Origin: Maylandia zebra
Lineage: Eukaryota; Chordata; Actinopteri; Cichliformes; Cichlidae
Length of the DNA stretch: 64,000 nt
Reading direction: 5' to 3'
Assembly (NCBI RefSeq): GCF_041146795.1
Contig: NC_135176.1
Location: forward strand, 16,441,786 to 16,505,785
Shown here: piece by piece, positions 24,301-36,300 of the stretch
Numbering within the stretch: the first letter of the stretch is position 1
Layout: every line of letters begins with the position of its first letter
Made by a program: the position numbers and the translations under genes
The notes under the pieces: generated by a model
The model's input: the letters and a program-made list of their open reading frames with translations, nothing else
The model's database searches: none
Told to the model about the DNA's origin: nothing

Positions 24301-27300
24301 TTGTCAATTCCAGGTTGCACTTTCAATTAAAACGATTAATGTAACCTGAATATTGAATATCAAATCTGTATCTTATTCTATGTTTTATTCATCTTACTCT
24401 GTTAGCATGCTTTGGAAACCCAGTATTCAAGTTAATCTGTTTGTTGACCAGTTTTTAATATTTAATATTATTAATGTGATTTTATTTAGATAGCTTTTCT
24501 TCCAAATATTCTTTTACTGGTTCATCTACAAATACTGGATAGAGTCGATGGAGTCAAATTCCCTTCCTTATGTGGCTAGATTTTTTTTTCTTTTGACAGT
24601 TGTTCTGAATTTCATTTATTCCACCTTTAAAACCAGCTGAAGGAAGGAATCAGCAGGAAGCCATTAATAAGCAGAACAAATTATGGCCTCTGATGAATAT
24701 GAGTTTCAAGCTTCATTACACACGCTGTCTTTCGTACTGAACAGTGTTAAAGGAAACTGACATCTGTCTGTGAGAACATGTGGTCTAATTAAAAAAAAGT
24801 TTAAAAAGTTAATATTAGGGTTAGGCTTAAAAGTTGGTGTATAAATGGAAAAAAATTTCAGTAGGTTTACACACTGACTTACATTACTCATCACTTATAG
24901 TTTGTTTTAAATCACACTACAAAAGCAGCGTGCAAGCAAACCTGGATCTGTTACTTTTAACTTTGTGAATTAATTTCTTGCTGTTTGTTTTTCTGATTAT
25001 TTCTTCTAATTATTATTAAAAATAAAATAAAAATATTATTTAATTATTATTTCTTTTAATGACTTAAACTCAGTCATTTTAAGGCGCAAGGTGTAATCTC
25101 TGTCTTAAGGTATTTGTACTTTTGTTGTTAAACAAAAAAAAGTGAGATAAAATAAAGGAATGGATTTATTGATTAAAACGCAAAGAAAGCGCATTAATTA
25201 ACATTAACTTAAAGTTAAACATAATAATATTAACAGGGAAACGATGATATCTGTTCATTGTGTCAACATGAATACTTTTTGTACTTCTTTTGTTCTTCAA
25301 GTACAAGTTTGAGTGTAGTGATTTTAAATGAAATATTTGCGCACTGTGAGGCTGCTTCATCTATTTATACAGTATACAGGACACGAGTACCTCCAGCTCA
25401 GTAGGTATTAACGAGAAATGCTCACAAACCACAACTTAAAACATCTATACTCTTCCACTTGTTCTTATCAGGGTCGCAGGAGCCTATCCCAGTTAACATG
25501 TGATGAACGGCAGAGTACACCCTGGACAGGTCGCCAGTCTGTTGCAGGGCTAACGCAGAGAGACAGACAACAATATGCTCTCACATTCACACCTATGACA
25601 ATTTAGAATCAGCAGTTAACCTAACCCAACTAGGTTATTTGTCTTTGGGAGAGAGCTGGTGAAGGAAAGGACATGAAGGAAATATGGTGAAATCAAAGTC
25701 ACGATCTTCTTGGTGTGAGGCAACAGTGCTAACCACCACCGTGCTGCCCTGACTTAAAACAGGACCAATGTAACCCCTTTACCTGCTTCATTAGTTATCT
25801 TACAAATATCTCAAAGAATCTGTTACCGCATGGTTCTTCTTTTCATATAATACATAATACATCATTCGCCTTTTTGTTGGGTGGTAGGTGTTTTTCAGGA
25901 AAAAAAGGGGGGCTATTGATTTGCCATGTCAGCACTGCAAGCTGCACTGCAAGCTCCTACATCAGCGCCTGCGTATGCATGTTTGCACCTGGATGCATTC
26001 CCCCTGGGTTACTTTCAACGTGAATGGGCTTGATCAGTTCCGTGCTATAAATGTGAATGTGAAAAACACCAAAAGAGTTCATGTCGCAGTGAGAACGAAG
26101 CATTTGACTATTTCACTTTCAAATTAAAATGTCGTTTTTGCCAGTGAATACCAGTGAAAACCAAAAAGCCAGGTCAGTTCTGCTGGTCTTGGTTTAGCTA
26201 TGAGGAACAAACCCATCCAATAAAATGGCCTCCCGCTGAGAACAAAAGCCTGCTGTCTTTTGTTCCCAGCTGTTTCCTCTTATTCATGGTCCCTTTTTCA
26301 TTTCTTTGCTATTTTTCATCCGTCTCTGTAAAATACTAAGCTTGCTGCCGGCTCCATTGCAGCACCAATTATTGCTCCTTGTAGGTCTTTTTATATCCTT
26401 TTGTTGCCTTCCTCCTAATTCCATGCATCCAGCCTTTTCCCTCTTTCTTTCTCTGTTATCCATCATCAGCTGGCAATTAGCCAATAAGTGATGCATATCA
26501 GCTTGATAATGAAATGCATCCCCCCTTTTCTCCTTCTCTAAGCCCTCAAAATAGTCGCCATCTTCTCTTTCACAGCATTCCCCAGTTTTGTATTCCCCAC
26601 ATCATCGTTTTCTCTTCCTCTCTGTGCTCCGGGAGTTCATTTGTCCATATTTGACCTCTGACGAATGAGCTCATCTCTGTTTATATCAGCCAGCCAACTG
26701 ATCTATGTCAACTCAGTTTAAATGTTCTAGGCTAGGTTTTCATCTTTTAAACCTCTAATATAAAGGATGCTGACAGGTTGAGCCACAGAGCTCTGTGAAC
26801 GTAGTCCACTCCTCTCTCCAAGATTAGATTTGAATGAGATAAACTGACCATATCTTCAGCTGGTTAATGAGAAAGAAATGCTGTCAGACTGTCAGCAGCC
26901 TTAGTAATGAACTCCCAGAGGAGCTCTGGGATAATATGGAAGCTTGGGGAATGCAACATATGTCAACTGTGTGCTGACAAATCAGTGAACAATAAGACAT
27001 GCTAGTAAGGTTAACTGGTGACTCTAAATTGGCTGTAGGGGTGGATGTGAGAGTTTGCAGTGATGGACTGGTGACCTGTCCAGGTTGTTTCCTGCTTCTG
27101 GAATATTACATATAATATTGCTGTTTTTATATTTGCACAATATTCATGCATCAAAGAGCAAAGTAAGTTTGCAGTCACTATGGGCTTGCGGCTGGTCAAA
27201 GGAAAGTATTGATAGATACATTCAAACAGGATTTTTTTCCTGTGTTGTTAAGCAACCAACTTGCGTTACAGTGAGGTACAAGTTGTGCTAAATGGCTTAA

Positions 27301-30300
27301 TGATAATTTCATAGCTTCTTTCGATCAGCTTTAAAACCAATTCTTAATCCCTGTTTGATGGAAAAATTTTGAAGCTTGAGAAATGCCGGTAATCTCTTGT
27401 GTCACTATTGATCAGGAACGGGGAGATGAGCAGGATTTATGCCGTGCGAGAGAGAGTGTGTAAACTATCTGTCAGTTTTTCAATAGATTAGAGCTCCATT
27501 AAGAGTCAGGAAGAGCAGTAATCACTGCAAGTATACATGTTCCAAGTATTGTATGCCTGTCGATGTTTCCCTGTGTAAACAAATCCCTGTATGTGTGTGT
27601 GTTTGAGATTGTGTGGGTATATGAAAGACAAGTGTATGTCCCAGGTTAACGGACAAGAAATTGGGGGCAGCAGCAGTGAGACCCTGAGGTTAGAAACCAT
27701 TTCCCGGTCCAGTGACCCTAAATTCAGTCAGAATATAACCCTGTCCAGTTATAGGAATAATATGTGATCGCAAGAGATGTGAAATACAGAAAATAGGGCA
27801 GAAAACTCTGAAGGTAATGAGTTGGTTTTTGTTTTTTTTGTATTCTAGGTCTGAGTGTGAGTGAGGAGCCTCCTCTTCATAGAGTGACAACTGGCACTGC
27901 GTCAACAGATCACCAGAGAGGGGCACAATGTCGCAGCAACAGCCTCCAGCCCCCCTCCACTCCGGCACTGCCCCGACGCTACCTGCCACCCCAGTCAAGA
28001 AGCTCCCCTGGAGGTCAGTAGTTTTCCTGGAACAGCGCACAGAGTCTTGGTTTGATAAAACTGAAAGCATTTTTTTGTTTTTTCTGTGATTTGGCACAGC
28101 TAACATTTCTGCACTACCACACATCAGTCGAAACCCATAAGCTCTGTGTAGTAAATGTAGGAAATATATAATTTACATGCACATTTGTTCTCTATGGATG
28201 TGTGCAAAAGAGAGAGATGCATGTTTCCAGTAACAGATTGTGTCCTATTGTCTCACGCTGTCGTCACATATGTGGTTTACAGGCACCTATTGTGCACATA
28301 TGTTAAAATAATTAAAAATATCATGAGAAATCCACATTAGAGGAGGCACACTATGCAGCATATCCAATCGAGTGCCACCAGGAATAAGAGGATGGAATTG
28401 ACAGCAGCAATATTCTTTTTCAAATGCATTTGTATTATCATACATGAAGTAACACCAGGCGCTCCATAGTATCGCACTTCACTCTGCCACATTTATATGA
28501 TGTTATAAAAATGACCTGCTTCTGCTTGAATAGATGACACAGAGCTACATGTTCTCTTCTGTGACATAAGCGAAATACATTTGAGACAAAACAATGCAGA
28601 CATCGCTATTGTTGCCAACAGGTTCTTATCAGGGATGCAGACGGTGTTGTGGGGATGAGAAAATATCCTTCACCCTGTGTGCCCTGAGCTGATACAGAGT
28701 GTGTTATGAATTATTGATGTAGAAAGTTCCTGGCAACCTGACTCATACCCTTTTTTTATATTAGCGTTGCATTAAGGCTTTTTTTGGCTCTCTATAGGGT
28801 TGTACAGACTCATATGTACAGTCATGGCAATAAAACAGAAGGTACACCATCTTTGAATTCTAAGGTTTTATGCATCAGGTCCCACAATGAGGTAAATAGA
28901 ACCTCAGATGAGCACCAACACATGCAGTGTTTCATTATTTATTATTTATTTACCAAAAATCAAGCCGAAATTGTCACGGTCTGGCTGGCAGACCGTGGGG
29001 ATGTAGGGAGTGAGGACCCAAGCGCGGAGCTCTGTGTGTAGACTGTGCGTTTATTTACAGTGCGGTAAATACTGATGCACAATTAATCCCCGTGCTCCCC
29101 AAGACTCCCGCGTGTGTCTTCCAGTGGCGTCCGTGTTCGTGCGCCCCGCTGTCGTGACTGTGCACACCCTGTGCGTGCTGTCCTTCCTCTCCATGCTCCT
29201 CCTGCAGGGAAAACAATGGAAGCAGCCGTTAGACACTGACCCCCGCGGGCAAACACGATCAGTACTTCCTGGAGTAACACTGACTTGGGAGTCTAACTCA
29301 ATGATCCCACATCGGTGGGAGCTCCAAGACTCTCCTAAGTAGCTCCCCCGACGAGCCGTGATCAGCAGCAGGTGTGTGGCTTGGGTGTGGCCAGTCCCCT
29401 AGCAGGGCCACACCCACCAGGCCTGAAGGCGCCTGTAAACAAGTGTTCAGACACACCTGCACCCATACACACACCCACACACACACTCATATCTACAAAC
29501 ATGGAGAAGAGGGGCAGCAACACCAAAAATACATATAATATCACAAGTCCATGACTGCCCAGGGATCCTGGGTCGCTCAGACCCAGGACCCTGACAGAAA
29601 TGCAGAAACTGTATGTGGAAAAACTAAATACACCCCCATGATTAAGTAACTTGTAGAAACACTTTTAGCAGCAAAAAAACTGAAGTAACATGTCATGAGC
29701 ACGTGTATTTCTGCTTCAGCCTGTAAAAAATAACAACGGTTATTTCATGTAAAAAATATCTGTATCGTCATCTGAACATGTTCTACTTGTTTGGAAAAGG
29801 TGCTCATACAAGCATGGTGTTCCGTGTAGGCAATGGGAAATGTAGCTGTGCTATCCTAAACAGCTTCACATCACAAGCATCTGCTGACCTTTTATTTTCA
29901 AGTAGCCCATCCAGATTTAAATTCAGATTCTACAAAGCCTCACTGTGTGTTCGAGTCAGTACGGTGATGTGATGTGACAGTGTGTGGCAATAAAGATTCC
30001 CTCTGAGAGCCACATTTGCATGATTTTACCAAAACATGCACACTGAACACCGCACACACAGTGTTGCTGCAGAGCAAAAGAAACCTCCAGGGTTATATGG
30101 GGATTTGTTCAGGATCAGAGGCTTCTTTCCCGTAACAGGTCTAATTAGTTTCTTTTCAAGGTCTCGCTCCCACTCTCCTGCCTTCTTCACACCAGTCTCC
30201 CTGCTAACCTCTTGAAACTTCCTTCCTTCCTACTTCTTTATTTGTGTCACCTCTTTTTTCTCCTCCACTTAGAATTTTTCGCCCCAATTTCTACATTTCG

Positions 30301-33300
30301 AGCTCCCGTGTACTTGTTTCAAATCCAGCCACTTGTTCTTACATTCACTATTCTGCAAAAGATTCAATGTGAAACGCAGGAGAATGTTTTTGAGGGTTGA
30401 AATAATATTAATAAATCATTGGGAGTTCCTAATTGTTTCCTGTCTTGACTACAAAGTGCAATAGTGTCACATAGACGAAGGAGGATTTTTAGCACATCTG
30501 CTCAGCTTCTTTTTGACCCGCAATCCTGTGGGACATAGTTATACTACACAGCAGGGGGGATGTAGCTGGAGATGAAAGCAGAAGGGGTAACTGGAAAGAT
30601 TGGAAAAAAGTTAGGAGAGGAGGAAAATCAGCCAAGAAATGGAAAAAAGTACAATAAAAAAAGATTGAGGCAGGCAGGCAAAGTCGATTTGACACTCATG
30701 TGTGTATATCTGACATGCTGTACTAGCCAAATGTCACTGTGTGATATTCGGAGCCTAATCAACACCTTGTGTTGTGACAGTGAGCAGGAAGGAGTTTCAG
30801 CGGAGTTCAGAAGTCACACGTTCTCTCCCGTCCTCTCCAAAAAGGCTGGCTGTGGTTCCTCCCAAACCTCAGTCTCCAGGTAAGTTTTTCCTCTTTGTTA
30901 TTATGCAAAGTGTAGATATATGGAATAGTGGTTTTCTTTGTCTACAATACAAAACAGAGGTGCTAGAAATCGAACAGTTTGACTCGCACACAGGGGCAGA
31001 AAACTATTGATGGTAATATAGACACCTGTGCTTGTCCTACGATGGCAAGTCAAATTGTATGTAATTAAAAAAGCCTGTGCCAGAATCCCGGTGGCTGACT
31101 AATTGTACACTATTCATCCTGATCAATAAGACACGTATTGTATAGCTCCACCTCACTCTGCTCTGGGGTGTCCCGCCCCCCAAATATTTCTAATACCCAG
31201 ATGTGGTTCTAAACAGTTTGAGGTGGAGATTTGTGATATTTAACAATTTCTTCTATGTTGTGGTTTCATCCATGTGGTCTGGAAAGAGCAGAGTAATTTT
31301 CTTTTGGGATTGCGGAGAGAATCCAGATGTTTCCTAGCAGAGTCAAACACATCTCCTCAGGCCACTTATTTTCTCACTTTGGTGCTGCTGTTCACCTTTG
31401 TCTTTACTGCTACTTTCTCGGACCTCGTCTACTCCTACACGGTCCCAAAATGAAAGCATTTTTCTTCTTTCAAATTCCCAGCATCATTGATTTTGCTCTT
31501 GTTTACTGAAATTTGCACACTGTTGTTCCACCTTGAAGTTGCTCTGGACACGATCCCAGCAAGATGCTAGCGAGAGAAAGTGAAACTGATATTCACCTCG
31601 TGAATATCTCGGCCTTGATATCTTTAAGAACACCCTAAAAACACACAGACAAACACTTCCATCTATGCTCTCCGCAAGATTTGCCATTACCTTTTCTCAT
31701 TGTTTCTTGCATCGTTATTTCTCATCCATCCACCTCTCCGCTCTCATCTGCATGCTGCCTTCACACTCATCCATATAGGCTCATTTAGTATTCAGTATCC
31801 TCTCTCTAACCTTTCAACTAGAACCTGCACATGTCTAGGTGTGTGCACATGCATGCTTGTGCACATGTGCCTGAAAAAGAGGCAGAGAGCATTTGCTGAA
31901 AATAAGGGAAAGGGATTCCTAATAAGGCTTCAAGGCAAAGAAAGGACATTGAGATAGATGGAGCTCTGGAACAATTGCTGACGCTTGCATTTTTTTAACA
32001 GATGACATCAAAACATCTCTGCAGTTTTTTACCTTTTGGTCTTTATTTCTGTCATTTTTTCAGAGAGCTACTCCTACTAATGTGTTACATTTCTACCCAA
32101 AGCCCTTTGGTTATATTTGGTTAAACGGGTTATAGACATCAATCACCAAGACAGTTATTCAGTTCATCTGCAGCTATTCCGCTCTATCCGTTCGTTGCTC
32201 TTTTTTTCTTTCTTTTTTTTTGTATTTTACCCTCCGCACCCCCACCTCCCTCCAAACAATTTTGCACTCATTACCTGGGACCCTGCTCCCCAAGCCCAGC
32301 CTCGTGTTGCCATGGAGACCACTCCCCATGCTCCAGCAGGCCTGAATTATAACGTTGAGGCAGGTGATTTGGTGTTCTGCTGTGATTTTATTTTGTGTGC
32401 AAGCACATTTCCACCTACAGGCTGGTTTGTGAGTCTGTTGCTAATATAGAGTAAATTTTATGGTATACACACACTCGCACTGTAACAAGGTGGCGCAAGG
32501 GTTAATCGCCTTGCTTGTGTGTCAGCTATGATTTAATGATTGTGCCCCTTCAGACACCGTTACTTTGATGTGCCCAAATGTTTCTTTACATATGCATGTT
32601 GTAAATAAAACACCCACGTTAGCATAATCGTGGTGTTAAATCGTTATATGAGAGAAGTTTACACATTTATCATGAGTTTAAATGGCTCATTATGAGAAAC
32701 TACCTGAAGACTGTATTAAAAAATAGATTTAATTAAATTACTACCATTTATCCTGAAAATGCAATCACTGATTCACCAGTTGAATTTTGATGTTTAAAAT
32801 TGCCAGATTCCATTAAGGATATTTTTTTGGTTTCATGTATTTACTTCCTGTTTGTTACCTCTTTATGCTGGGAAACTACTGAACTGTTTTAAAAGTGCCT
32901 CTCCTTTTTGTCACTGTCATTCAACACTAAAACTGATGTGACAGAACACATAAACTTCGGTATATATGTTTAATTGGCTGATGTTCAGTTGATACATTTG
33001 TGAGTCCCTAATGTCTTGTTAGTTTCCTTAAAACACACACACACACACACACACACATACACACACACACACACGCTCATTCTAACCTTATTTGATTGTC
33101 TTTGTTGCGTGCAGCAGCAGTCCGGGGCTCAGCTCCCTCTGGTTCCCCTCGCCGCGTGCCCCCCCTGAGGCTACAGCAAGAACAGCAGGAGAACCTGCAG
33201 AGAGAGAAAGAGGAGGCTCAACAGAAAGAGAAACAGAGGCAAGCGGAGGAGAGAGAAAAAGAAAAGCAAAGAGAAGAGGTGGGTAACTGAGAAACTCTGC

Positions 33301-36300
33301 AGCACCGTTTGGGCTGTTCATTCTGGTATTATTCTGTGTCGCTTTTCAGGTTCAGAGGCTGCAGGGACGCTGCGAACAGCAGGAGAGGCAGCTGAAAGCT
33401 CTTAGAGATGAACTGAAGAAGACTTCGCTGGGTCTAGAAGCTTTCATAGTCACCACTCAGCATTATTGCCTCAAGGTAGCGAACTGGAATGATACTGTGC
33501 ACAGTATTACTGTAATCACCATATTAAGGCTTAAAGGTTCACCTGCCATCCCATGCAGATTTACAACATAATACCGCAGTCTTAGTGTTTACACCAAGCC
33601 TAATATGTATGACACACGTGCACACAGTGCACACGCGTGAATTTAAGGGCACATGCAGTATTTAACAGCATGAAGTGTTCACAGCATGGTCAATGACATG
33701 CTGGATGACAAACAGTTTGAACAGTGTGACTGTGGAAAGGGTCTACCAGAGTTCAGTGTGTCACTGATCTGGTTTCATCCAGTTCTCTGTCTAATGGGAT
33801 GATTTCACCTCTGAGGTGCTGTGGTAGTAATACCAGTGCCAGACTGTCGGGGGACTGTCTGACTTCTTTATGGTCATTGTCTGAGTGCTGCAATCACAGG
33901 TCCACACTGCAGATATTCAAGACAGGGAAAGTACAAGTGTGACTTTTGAGTGGATTTGAGCTCCCTCTGCTGGCATCAGTCAAAAACTACAGCTAGAGCA
34001 TTGTATATAATACTGTGTAAACAGTTCTGTATAAGCCAGACTTTCTTGTACTTTTTTAAAGTGGTGTTAAGCGGTAGGTAGGGTTTCTGAAGGTCTTTGG
34101 CATCATTGGCTGCTTTTTCACTCATTTTCAGTCCTGTACGTGAACCCGACCATTTTCTGATGAATGGCCTTTTGTTTAAGACACTTAACATTAACCTATG
34201 AATCATTCACACACAAAAAAACACCTAAACTAGTGTGGTGTCTAAACATAATACACAACTTAGCAAAAAAACTATTTGAAATTGTGTCTTTGGGCACTTT
34301 GTTATGTGTCACAAACGCACATATGTTTCCCTTTTCTCAAGCAGAGCCTACCAAAATTACTAAAGACAACATAATCTGACATAAAAGAGTATTTTTGCAC
34401 CAACAAGAAAATGCAAATTTGAAACTTTTGGTTTGAATCATCGTCATCATGTATGAGAGAAGTAAAGTGAATGTCTACAGCCATCTGTGAACCACAGTCA
34501 GGGCTCTGATATGGTTTGAGGCTTTAATCAGTGCAATAACATCTGGAAAGCTTCTGATTAGCAACAGAATTTTTTTTTCTGGCAGTAAAAAAAAATCCCT
34601 TACTGCTATTTAAGGTAAAGATTAAGAGCTGTTTGTGGCAGTGTGGATTTTTGGGTACATTTCAAATCAAAGCATGCTGTCCACTACGTTGGTTAATGAA
34701 TGAAAAACGCATCTGTTAATATACCCATCAACCTTACCTGTAGCCTCACAAATAACATCCTAGTAAGTGAATTGTACAAAGCAGTAATACTCAATTTAGG
34801 GCATGAGCTAGACTTTTTTCTACTTTACTAAATTCAGATTATTTAACAGGTTCTTACAATGTTTATTTTTCTGTCAAATCTTTTAAATGTCACTAAAGCA
34901 GTCAGTACTGCAGCTAAAATGCCAAACAAACCCAGTGTCAACAAGTTTTTTGTAGTTAAAAGGCCAGTAAATCCATAATTAAATCATTTCAAAGATAGAC
35001 TATTGGCCTTCTGTTCATTATTTAAACTTTTATTATTCTCTTTGGCCAAATTCAAGGCCAGTCTGAGGTCATTTGAGTTTAAGAATTCCAGTTGATTTGT
35101 ACTTGGGCTGTGCACTGTGTCAACAATGACGTTCATTTTTGTTTTTCAGAATGAAACCGCAGAAGAAAATCAAAGGAAGTTGTCTTTGGAAATGCAAAAG
35201 ATCAGAGAGGAAATGGGTAAAAATCAAATCACTTAAAGTAATGTACGGCTGTTACATTAACTAAAGCACAGTTAATGTATTCTAGTTAGAATCACTAGAC
35301 CATTATAACTACCTATTATTCACACCTGGGCTGTTCATACAGTGAATTGTAAAGGTGTAATCAGTGTAAAAGGCAGATATTTTTATTTTTACATTTTATA
35401 TTTCAACATAAAACGACTTGCATTAATGATTTCCAAATAGAAATGTTGGTTTTAAGCTTTCTATAGCTGCTAGTGTCCTCATCGCATAACTAGATGACTA
35501 GATGTACTTCATGCACAGCCTCAAACTCAGTGCGCTGGGAGAGACTCCAGAGAGAGAAGGCAGCGCTGGAGGTGGCGTTTGAGCGAGAGCTGCAGGAGCT
35601 GCAGCTGCAACAGGAGGCAGAGCTGGCTGCTGTGGAGGAAGGACTCAGGAAGTGTCACTCAGCAGAGGCGGAGCACCTGAAGGCGGAGCATCGGTCAGAG
35701 ATGGAGGAGTGTAGGACTCAACAGCAGGAGCAGGTAGGAGAAAGGCATCGGTGGGAGGTGACTGGTTTGTTTCTGTTATTAGCTGGCTTTAACGTGCACG
35801 TGTACACGTGTGTGGCTGTGCGTTAGATCGAAGAGATGACAGTCAGCCATCAGGCAGCCATTCAGGAACTCAGAGACATGCACAACATCACCATGGCAAC
35901 ACTCCATGAAGAGCACGCCCGTACTATGAGAGGTATGAATGTGGGGTTTGTTTAATAAAAAAAAAAACACAATATGATGCAAGCACTGCAGGGAGTCACA
36001 CCAGCTCTCTTCTTTTATCATCCTTCTAAATCTGCACATAGACTTAAGGAAAGCTCACGAGCAACAGAAGATCCTTCTAGAGGAGGACTTTGAGAAGCTT
36101 AGACTTTCTCTACAGGTATGATACTGAAAAGAAGATTTTTTTTTAGGTTTAAACATAGACGTCTGTACTGGTACAGTGTGTAATCTTGTATTTTTGTGTG
36201 TGCATTTTCTCAGGATCAAGTGGATACGCTCACCTTTCAAAACCAGAGTCTGAGGGACAAGGCCAAACGCTTTGAGGAGGCTTTGAGGAGGAGCACAGAT

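Larger units (their letters stand above)
15665..27848 (+). other. mtus2 12.2-kb intron 3, transposon-rich
   Basis: This is the largest intron in the window. It contains two Tc1-like fragments (16930-17225 and 19933-20680), a 1.8-kb retroposon with a 16-bp target duplication (18113-19916), a GT microsatellite (21255-21338), a piggyBac-type MITE (23449-23744) and pieces of a dispersed repeat (25458-25750 and 27005-27095). The remaining stretches (15665-16900, 20700-23440, 23750-25450 and 25760-27000) look like unique AT-rich intron. No exon with good splice sites and coding potential was found in it. Confidence 0.75.

Noticed and set aside
27690..28124. 144-codon minus-strand frame
   Set aside because: It is antisense to mtus2 exon 4, whose plus-strand frame and splice sites are well supported.
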